The position numbers and the translations under genes are program-made. The notes beneath the pieces are model-generated. The model was not told the origin of the DNA, ran no database searches, and saw nothing but the letters and a program-made list of their open reading frames with translations. From the NCBI GenBank assembly GCA_946530775.1, contig CAMNAH010000091.1, positions 1 through 5,153 of the forward strand: DNA of 5,153 nucleotides, written 5' to 3'. The stretch is from an uncultured Coriobacteriales bacterium (GTDB taxonomy: Bacteria > Actinomycetota > Coriobacteriia > Coriobacteriales > Atopobiaceae). The first letter of the stretch is position 1; each line of letters begins with the position of its first letter. Shown here piece after piece: positions 1 to 5,153 of the stretch.

Positions 1-139
1 TGACGGGGCACTCGTAGATGTCGCCTCCGTACGCCTCGACGACCGCCTTGCGGCGGCGCTCCGAGAGCTCGATGGGGAAGCAGTCGCGGCTGACCGCGAT
101 GATGCCCAGCTTGACCTCGGGGATATTCTCAAGTGCCAT
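1..139 (-). CDS. L-fucose/L-arabinose isomerase-family protein, N-terminal fragment (cut by left window edge)
   Basis: Only the first 46 codons are in the window. The peptide starts MALENIPEVKLGIIAVSRDC and continues with an FPIEL...RRRKAVVEAYGG segment, ending at IYECPV. This opening (short leader, then a beta strand with GIIAVSRDCFP, then a helix) is what I recall for the N-terminal domain of the fucose-isomerase-like group (COG2407-type ketol isomerases). These interconvert an aldose and a ketose in the cytoplasm. The metal-binding catalytic residues lie further on and cannot be checked. The ATG at 139 is preceded by a strong GGAGAGGAG Shine-Dalgarno sequence a few bases upstream. The gene starts 24 bp after the stop of the FGGY kinase on the same strand, so the two are almost certainly co-transcribed and probably act in sequence on one sugar. 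The substrate (L-fucose, L-arabinose, D-xylose or another) cannot be told from this fragment. Confidence 0.75.
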   Translation of the reverse strand, partial: MALENIPEVKLGIIAVSRDCFPIELSERRRKAVVEAYGGDIYECPV

Positions 140-163
140 GGTTCTCTCCTCTCCAGCAGCAGA

Positions 164-1639
164 TCACTGCATCTGCTTGAAACTGCTCTTGAGCGCGGGA
201 TACAGGCCGCGCCAAACCTGGTAGCGCGCCTCGTATGCCGAGATGAGCTCCGCCTGGGGTTCGATGGTCTCGCGCACGTGAACGAGACGCGCGCACGCCT
301 CTCCCACCGACGGGAAGACACCTGCCGCCACCGCTGCGAGGATGGCGCCGCCGAAGCCGGGCCCCTGCTCGGTCTCGGGCATCTCAAGCGTGAGGTTGCA
401 CACGCTCGCGAGCATCTCCATCCAGAGACGGCTCTTCGATCCGCCGCCGCAGACCATGCTCTTCTGCAGGTCCACGCCCAAGCCGCGGGCGATCTCCACC
501 GAATCGCGGATGGCGAAGGCGACGCCCTCGAGTACGGCACGGGTCATGTCGGCGCGGGTGGCGGCCATGTTGAGCCCTACGAAGGCGCCGCGCGCGGCGG
601 TGTCGTTGTGCGGCGTGCGCTCGCCCATGAGGTAGGGCAGGAAGTACGGAAGGTCGAGCGTTACGGCGCCTGCATCGATGCCCGCCTGCTCGCCCGCGAG
701 GTCGCTCGTGCCCAGGATATCCTCGGCCCACCACTTGTTGCAGCTCGCGGCGGAGAGGATGCAGCCCATGAGGTGCCAGCCGCCGTCGGCATGGCAGAAC
801 GAGTGGATCTTATCGCCGAGCCCCGCGGCGAACGAGCTCGTGGGGATGAAGACCGTGCCCGAGGTGCCGAGGCTGATGTTGCAGGAGCCGGCGCCCACGA
901 CGCCCGTGCCCACCGCGGCGGCAGCATTGTCGCCTGCGCCGGCGGCGACAACGACGCCGTGCGGAAGGCCCAGCTCGTCGGCGATGTCGTCGCGCACGCA
1001 TCCCACGGCCTCCCAGCTCTCGAACACGCGCGGGAGCTGGCCCTCGGAGATACCGCAGAGCTCGAGCATCTCGGGACTCCAGCGACGGCCGCCCACATCG
1101 AGCAGCAGCATGCCGGCGGCGTCGGAGGCATCGGTCGCGTTGACGCCGGTCAGCTTGTAGGTAAGGTAGTCCTTGGGGAGCATGATGTGCGCGATGCGGG
1201 CGAAGAGCTCGGGCTCCTCGTCGCGCATCCAGAGGATCTTCGGCGCGGTGAAGCCCGCGAAGGCGATGTTTCCCGTCCAGGCGAGGAGCTTGTCGGTGCC
1301 TACTTCCTCGTTGAGGAAGCGCACCTGCGCCACGGTGCGGCCGTCGTTCCAGAGGATCGCGGGACGGATGACCGCATCGTCGCCGTCGAGCACGACGAGG
1401 CCGTGCATCTGCCCGCCGCAGCCGATACCCGCGACCTGCGCGGCATCGAAGCCTGCGAGGAGCTCGGGCACGCCCTCGCGCACCGCGAGCCACCAGTCAC
1501 CGGGATCCTGCTGGCTCCAGCCCGGACGGGGGAACTCGACCGGGTATTCCCTGCTCACGATGTTCAGGATCTTGCCGTCCTCGTCCATGAGCAGCAGCTT
1601 GCAGGCCGATGTGCCAAGGTCGATGCCGATGAAGAGCAT
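164..1639 (-). CDS. xylB: Xylulokinase-like FGGY carbohydrate kinase
   Basis: A complete FGGY-family kinase of 491 residues, close to the usual xylulokinase length of about 480-500. It transfers the ATP gamma-phosphate to a ketopentose, by family D-xylulose giving xylulose 5-phosphate for the pentose phosphate pathway. Visible motifs in order are: the phosphate-binding IGIDLGTSACK near residues 4-14; GQMHG at 76-80, the substrate-binding Met-His typical of xylulokinases; LWNDGRT at 96-102; LPKDYL at 154-159; TDASDAAG at 169-176; GAGDN at 234-238 with the presumed catalytic base D237; SLGTSG at 256-261; and the adenosine-site GGGSKSRLW at 398-406. A longer frame reaches an ATG at 1693, but the ATG at 1639 fits the family N-terminus (MLFIGIDLGTS) and has AAAGG 7 nt upstream. 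The isomerase-like gene follows after 24 bp. L-ribulose or another ketose remains possible as substrate, because the paired isomerase is not a XylA type. Confidence 0.9.
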   Translation of the reverse strand: MLFIGIDLGTSACKLLLMDEDGKILNIVSREYPVEFPRPGWSQQDPGDWWLAVREGVPELLAGFDAAQVAGIGCGGQMHGLVVLDGDDAVIRPAILWNDGRTVAQVRFLNEEVGTDKLLAWTGNIAFAGFTAPKILWMRDEEPELFARIAHIMLPKDYLTYKLTGVNATDASDAAGMLLLDVGGRRWSPEMLELCGISEGQLPRVFESWEAVGCVRDDIADELGLPHGVVVAAGAGDNAAAAVGTGVVGAGSCNISLGTSGTVFIPTSSFAAGLGDKIHSFCHADGGWHLMGCILSAASCNKWWAEDILGTSDLAGEQAGIDAGAVTLDLPYFLPYLMGERTPHNDTAARGAFVGLNMAATRADMTRAVLEGVAFAIRDSVEIARGLGVDLQKSMVCGGGSKSRLWMEMLASVCNLTLEMPETEQGPGFGGAILAAVAAGVFPSVGEACARLVHVRETIEPQAELISAYEARYQVWRGLYPALKSSFKQMQ

Positions 1640-1646
1640 TGCTGGG

Positions 1647-1654
1647 CCTTTCTC
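1647..1654 (-). promoter_or_regulatory. Ribosome binding site deciding the kinase start
   Basis: Read on the minus strand, GAGAAAGG ends 7 nt before the ATG at 1639. It places translation start there and not at the in-frame ATG at 1693, which has no such site and would add 18 residues ahead of the conserved phosphate-binding strand. Confidence 0.65.
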
Positions 1655-1657
1655 GAG

Positions 1658-1677
1658 GCAACGGATTGCACCGTTGC
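1658..1677. promoter_or_regulatory. Operator-like inverted repeat in the kinase leader
   Basis: Perfect 7-bp arms, GCAACGG (1658-1664) and CCGTTGC (1671-1677), flank a 6-bp centre. The site lies 18 bp upstream of the kinase ATG, between the Shine-Dalgarno sequence and a possible -10 box at 1692-1697. That is where a repressor of a sugar operon would block transcription. The symmetry is visible directly; the regulatory role is inferred. No regulator gene is in the window, so the binding protein (LacI, GntR, ROK or other) is unknown. As RNA it could also form a weak hairpin in the leader. Confidence 0.5.
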
Positions 1678-1691
1678 GTGATGGCGTTTCC

Positions 1692-1697
1692 ATTATC
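1692..1697 (-). promoter_or_regulatory. Possible -10 box of the kinase-isomerase operon
   Basis: The minus strand reads GATAAT, five of six matches to TATAAT. It would start transcription near 1685 and give a leader of about 46 nt containing the inverted repeat and the ribosome binding site. No good -35 hexamer is seen 16-18 bp upstream, so this is a weak prediction that rests on position as much as on sequence. Confidence 0.35.
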
Positions 1698-1850
1698 CGC
1701 CTTCCATCGCTGTTCTACGCCTTCGACTTCATGGGCATGATGGGCGTCGCCGTGGCCGATGGGCCTGCGGGACCCTACGAGTTTCTCGGCCACGTGAGCT
1801 GGCCCGACGGTGACGGCTCCATCGACTTCCGCGCGTTCTCGCTACGATAA
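1698..1850 (+). pseudogene. Remnant resembling an internal piece of a family-43 glycoside hydrolase
   Basis: One plus-strand frame reads like real protein for about 45-50 codons. It runs through RLPSLFYAFDFMGMMG, then VAVADGPAGPYEFLGHV, then SWPDGDGSIDFRAF, and reaches a stop at 1848-1850. The pattern 'G-V-A-V-A-D-x-P-A-G-P-Y-E-F-L-G-H-V ... P-D-G' is typical of the stretch in GH43 beta-xylosidases and arabinofuranosidases where a beta strand is followed by a surface loop. There is no plausible start: the internal ATG at 1731 has no ribosome binding site. The upstream continuation of the frame is only antisense to the kinase, and no catalytic acid region is present. I read it as a decayed fragment left beside a pentose-utilisation operon. 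The GH43 assignment comes from memory of the family; chance resemblance in a GC-rich shadow frame is the alternative. Confidence 0.4.
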
Positions 1851-1893
1851 GGACGGGAACGGCGAGCACACGGGGTCGCTGCCGACGCAAGAC

Positions 1894-1934
1894 AACAGCA
1901 CCGTTCGCAATCGGTGTACTCCGTTCGTGAACGG
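1894..1934. repeat. Palindrome-rich 41-bp repeat, copy 1
   Basis: This 41-bp unit recurs at 1955-1995 with only two mismatches, both at the centre of the second palindrome (GT here, AC there). It contains GCACCGTTCG at 1898-1907, an imperfect CACCG/CGGTG palindrome, and then arms TACTCCGTTC (1917-1926) and GAACGGAGTA (1929-1938) around a 2-bp centre. That last element is a perfect 10+2+10 inverted repeat extending 4 bp past the unit. It could be an operator pair, a hairpin, or a member of a dispersed intergenic repeat family. Confidence 0.8.
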
Positions 1935-1951
1935 AGTAGAAAAACGGCGGC

Positions 1952-1998
1952 AAAAACAGCACCGTTCGCAATCGGTGTACTCCGTTCACGAACGGTGC
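1952..1998 (-). terminator. Rho-independent terminator of the phosphatase gene
   Basis: On the minus strand, downstream of the phosphatase stop at 2037, GCACCGTTCG pairs perfectly with CGAACGGTGC (10 bp, arms 1989-1998 and 1959-1968) across a 20-nt loop. It is followed by TGTTTTTG, whose T run is at 1952-1956. The loop and the first arm can also refold into smaller hairpins built from the same half-sites, one of which (CACCG/CGGTG) still abuts the T run. The distance to the stop codon, about 39 nt, is normal for a terminator. The structure is built from copy 2 of the 41-bp repeat. Confidence 0.65.
1955..1995. repeat. Palindrome-rich 41-bp repeat, copy 2
   Basis: Second copy of the unit at 1894-1934, at an offset of 61 bp, with two mismatches. 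Here the bases after the unit are TGC instead of AGTA. The final half-site GAACGG therefore no longer has a fully matched neighbour in TACTCCGTTC, and instead completes a 10-bp arm with GCACCGTTCG at the start of the unit. This copy overlaps the phosphatase terminator. Confidence 0.8.
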
Positions 1999-2036
1999 AG
2001 CTGGTTGCCAAGGCTGAGAAGATACGGACGGGCCTT

Positions 2037-2771
2037 CTACCCCGCCAGGCGGGCGCGCACGGCCTCCATGGTCTCGCGCGAGACGCCGCACCAGTCGAGA
2101 TAGGCCCACACGTTGCCGTCGAACTCCTCGTCGAGGCGGGCGAACCAATGGCCCAGGGTGGCGGCGCGCGAGTCGTAGTGCTCGCGCTCGCTGTCGGTGC
2201 AGTCCTTATCCCAGAACAGGTGGAAGTACGGCAGGCGCATGAGGTTCACGCGCGACGGCACGTAGCTCGCGTAGCAATCCCAGCGGTCGCAGCCTGCGAG
2301 CAGCATGATGATCGTGGCGAGAATGCCGGTGCGGTCCTTGCCCACCGCGCAGTGGAAGAGCACGCACCCCTCGGGAGCTGCGGCGATGAACTCGAACAGC
2401 CGCTTCCACGCCTCGCGGTTCTCGAACATCTTGTCGTAGACCCACGATGCCGGCACGCTCTCCTGCATATCGGTTCCGGCCATGTTGACCTTGAACGGCG
2501 AGATGTTCGCGTACACCACGTCATCGCCCAGCGGCACATCGCGGCGCTCGTAGGCTTCCTTCTCGCCGCGCAGATCGATCACCGTGCGCACGCCGTACTT
2601 GCGCAAAAACTCGATGTCGGCAGGCGTCGCATCGACAAGGGCATCCGAGCGGAGGAAGCGATGATAGCGGGTCTGCCCGCCGCTCTGCGTGGGAAAACCG
2701 CCCAGCTCGCGCGCGTTCACCACGCCCTCGAGCGGAAGTCGCTGCCAATTGAGCTCCCAAGCCTCTGCCAT
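2037..2771 (-). CDS. Tyrosine-phosphatase family protein (dual-specificity-like, CX5R)
   Basis: A complete 244-residue cytoplasmic protein with no signal peptide or membrane segment. It carries the cysteine-phosphatase P-loop HCAVGKDRTG at residues 140-149: nucleophile C141, phosphate-binding R147, and the KDRTG ending typical of the bacterial Y_phosphatase3 group. Upstream are other hallmarks of that group: NARELGGFPT (19-28), RFLRSDAL (38-45) and VIDLRGEKE (64-72), where the aspartate and arginine after the beta strand are conserved. Such enzymes hydrolyse phosphotyrosine, other phosphoproteins or phosphoinositides; the substrate here is unknown. The ATG at 2771 has AGGAG about 10 nt upstream. 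The gene is divergent from the helicase and ends in its own terminator, so it looks monocistronic. The neighbours give no hint of a partner kinase. Confidence 0.9.
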   Translation of the reverse strand: MAEAWELNWQRLPLEGVVNARELGGFPTQSGGQTRYHRFLRSDALVDATPADIEFLRKYGVRTVIDLRGEKEAYERRDVPLGDDVVYANISPFKVNMAGTDMQESVPASWVYDKMFENREAWKRLFEFIAAAPEGCVLFHCAVGKDRTGILATIIMLLAGCDRWDCYASYVPSRVNLMRLPYFHLFWDKDCTDSEREHYDSRAATLGHWFARLDEEFDGNVWAYLDWCGVSRETMEAVRARLAG

Positions 2772-2850
2772 CTCGAATCAACTCCTGCTGTTTTATGGGT
2801 TTCCGCAGAATAGGATAGCAAACCGTGGCGCCGCGCTGGCAGATGGCGCA
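2772..2850 (-). promoter_or_regulatory. Upstream region of the phosphatase gene (promoter not resolved)
   Basis: This short divergent spacer must hold the phosphatase promoter. On the minus strand it has AT-rich candidates TATCCT (2812-2817) and TATTCT (2807-2812), either of which would give a leader of about 30 nt. Neither has a recognisable -35 at 16-18 bp. The AGGAG of the ribosome binding site lies near 2782-2786. I see no operator-like palindrome in it. Confidence 0.3.
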
Positions 2851-2856
2851 TACTAT
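2851..2856 (+). promoter_or_regulatory. -10 box of a probable leaderless helicase transcript
   Basis: TACTAT matches the TAnnnT -10 core. It ends 5 nt before the helicase ATG at 2862, so the predicted transcription start falls on or next to the A of the start codon. The bases just before the ATG (GCCCC, and before them the -10 itself) contain no Shine-Dalgarno sequence. The -35 region is poor. Leaderless genes with a -10 only are common in actinobacteria. Confidence 0.5.
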
Positions 2857-2861
2857 GCCCC

Positions 2862-4280
<1,419 letters not shown>

Positions 4281-4306
4281 TCGCACGCGACAATCGCACC
4301 ACAAGA

Positions 4307-4340
4307 AAACGCCCTCCCGGATCGCTCCGGGAGGGCGTTT
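4307..4340. terminator. Bidirectional Rho-independent terminator between convergent genes
   Basis: AAACGCCCTCCCGGA (4307-4321) pairs perfectly with its complement at 4326-4340 across the 4-nt loop TCGC, a 15-bp GC-rich stem. On the minus strand it is followed by TTTTCTT, a good U tract ending the serine hydrolase transcript. On the plus strand only TTT follows, so termination of the helicase transcript may be weaker or helped by the outer arms. A further 9-bp pair, ATCGCACGC (4280-4288, starting inside the helicase stop codon) with GCGTGCGAT (4341-4349), can enclose the hairpin. Confidence 0.9.
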
Positions 4341-4361
4341 GCGTGCGATGAGCTTTGACGC

Positions 4362-5153
4362 TTAGTACTCGAAGGCTCCCACCTCGCCGCCAAGGGTGAG
4401 CAGCGACTCCTCCCAGCCGTAGAAGGCGGAGTACTCGCCGTAGTAGGTGTCCATGTCGATGCCGGTGCCCGCGACGATGTAGACGATGCCGTTGCCCTTG
4501 GCGCGATCGAACGCAAGGCCGCCGAGCAGGCCGTACGCCTCGGCGGTGTGGCCCGCGAACGGCACGTCCTGGTTGGGCAGCAGGCGGTCGCCGCCGTCGG
4601 TGTTGGTGAAGACCTGCGGACCCATGCAGTACTGCAGCATGAGGCCCCAGTAGGTGTCGCCGTTCTCCTTGGCCTCATCGTAGGTCCAGACCGGAGTGAA
4701 CATCTGCTCGATGGTCTCGGGCTTCAGGATCTGCGCGCCGTTGAAGGTGCCGCCGCTCGACCACATCTGCATGAGCTTGCAGAGCTCGGTCACCGAGATG
4801 CGCAGACTGCCCATGGGCCCGAAGAGCGAGCCGTTGGAGCCGATCTCGTAATCTGAGTAGTCCGGCACGGGCTCGCCCACGGGCCAGTCGTCGCACTGGG
4901 CGGTCCAGGAGCCGTTCTCGAGATCGTACTCGCCGTCCTCGTTGAGGTAGCGGTAGAGCGTGCCCACATGGCCCTTGGCCTCATCGTCCATGTCATAGAC
5001 GTTGAAGCTGCAGGTAAGGCCCATCGGCCCGTAGACATGGTTGATCATGTACTGGTCGAAGCGCTCGCCCGAGATGCGCTCGACGATGGTCGCCACCAGG
5101 CAGTAGTTCATGTTGCAGTACGAGAAGAACTCGCCGGGGGCCTCCTCGGCGGG
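4362..5153 (-). CDS. Serine hydrolase, beta-lactamase/penicillin-binding family, C-terminal part (cut by right window edge)
   Basis: The last 263 residues of a larger protein are visible; the frame is open to the window edge, and the internal ATG at 5111 is not the true start. Just before that ATG the frame reads PGEFFSYCNMNYCLVATIVE. This is the Tyr-x-Asn motif region of the class C beta-lactamase/esterase fold (family pattern PGxxFxYSNxNYxLLGxIIE). Near the other end, GHTAEAYGLLGG stands where the third active-site motif (Lys/His-Thr/Ser-Gly) lies, followed by a beta strand GIVYIVAGTG. The nucleophile motif SxxK would be upstream, outside the window. Family members include carboxylesterases, D-aminopeptidases and peptidoglycan-active enzymes, often exported; real beta-lactamase activity should not be assumed. 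The protein is rich in Tyr, Gly and acidic residues. It ends in TAA at 4362 and shares a terminator with the convergent helicase. Confidence 0.85.
   Translation of the reverse strand, partial: PAEEAPGEFFSYCNMNYCLVATIVERISGERFDQYMINHVYGPMGLTCSFNVYDMDDEAKGHVGTLYRYLNEDGEYDLENGSWTAQCDDWPVGEPVPDYSDYEIGSNGSLFGPMGSLRISVTELCKLMQMWSSGGTFNGAQILKPETIEQMFTPVWTYDEAKENGDTYWGLMLQYCMGPQVFTNTDGGDRLLPNQDVPFAGHTAEAYGLLGGLAFDRAKGNGIVYIVAGTGIDMDTYYGEYSAFYGWEESLLTLGGEVGAFEY

Noticed and set aside
278..1681. Long plus-strand open frame of 467 codons antisense to the kinase
   Set aside because: Its translation is rich in Ala, Arg, Glu and His with no family motifs. It mirrors the kinase reading frame, as expected for antisense frames in GC-rich DNA, and the kinase has all FGGY motifs.
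1640..1693. N-terminal extension of the kinase to the ATG at 1693
   Set aside because: It would add 18 residues before the family's normal start, has no ribosome binding site, and would overlap the candidate -10 box; the ATG at 1639 has AAAGG at good spacing.
1894..1998. CRISPR array or transposon ends
   Set aside because: There are only two repeat copies, with a 20-bp gap between them, no cas genes, no transposase, and no target-site duplication pattern.
1810..2103. Small plus-strand open frame across the repeats
   Set aside because: The encoded peptide is just the repeats translated twice in different contexts, without a start signal, and it runs antisense into the phosphatase gene.
1914..2813. 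Plus-strand frame of 299 codons antisense to the phosphatase
   Set aside because: It is a His/Ala/Val-rich shadow with no recognisable domain; the minus strand carries the intact CX5R phosphatase.

Overview
The window is GC-rich throughout, with strong G/C preference at third codon positions and long antisense shadow frames. The protein families and gene style fit a gut-type actinobacterium of the Coriobacteriia, with Collinsella or a relative as the best guess. This is inferred from composition and protein resemblance and was not confirmed by a search. I see no integrase, transposase, CRISPR array, tRNA or rRNA, and no convincing new defence or mobile system. The most unusual material is in the non-coding stretches and in one protein insertion.

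Left part (1-1639, minus strand): the end of a sugar-catabolism operon. A xylulokinase-like FGGY kinase (164-1639) is followed 24 bp downstream by the first 46 codons of an L-fucose/L-arabinose isomerase-type protein that runs off the left edge. An isomerase and a ketose kinase together would convert an aldose to a ketose phosphate for the pentose phosphate pathway. The kinase leader carries a possible -10 box and a 7+6+7 inverted repeat that looks like an operator.

Intergenic region 1640-2036 (397 bp): besides that leader, it holds a plus-strand remnant of about 45-50 codons resembling a piece of a family-43 glycoside hydrolase. It also holds two copies of a 41-bp palindrome-rich repeat, 61 bp apart. 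The right copy forms a good terminator for the phosphatase gene. I found nothing convincing in about 1851-1893 or 1999-2036.

Middle (2037-4280): a minus-strand tyrosine-phosphatase-family gene (2037-2771) is divergent from a plus-strand DEAD-box RNA helicase (2862-4280), with a 90-bp shared upstream region. The helicase appears to be leaderless: a TACTAT box lies 5 nt before the ATG and there is no Shine-Dalgarno sequence. It also has a disordered acidic/poly-arginine insertion inside its first RecA domain.

Right part (4281-5153): a perfect 15-bp-stem hairpin serves as a bidirectional terminator between the helicase and a convergent minus-strand serine hydrolase of the beta-lactamase/penicillin-binding family, whose N-terminus lies beyond the right edge. 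Apart from the kinase-isomerase pair, the genes look like independent units and not parts of one pathway.
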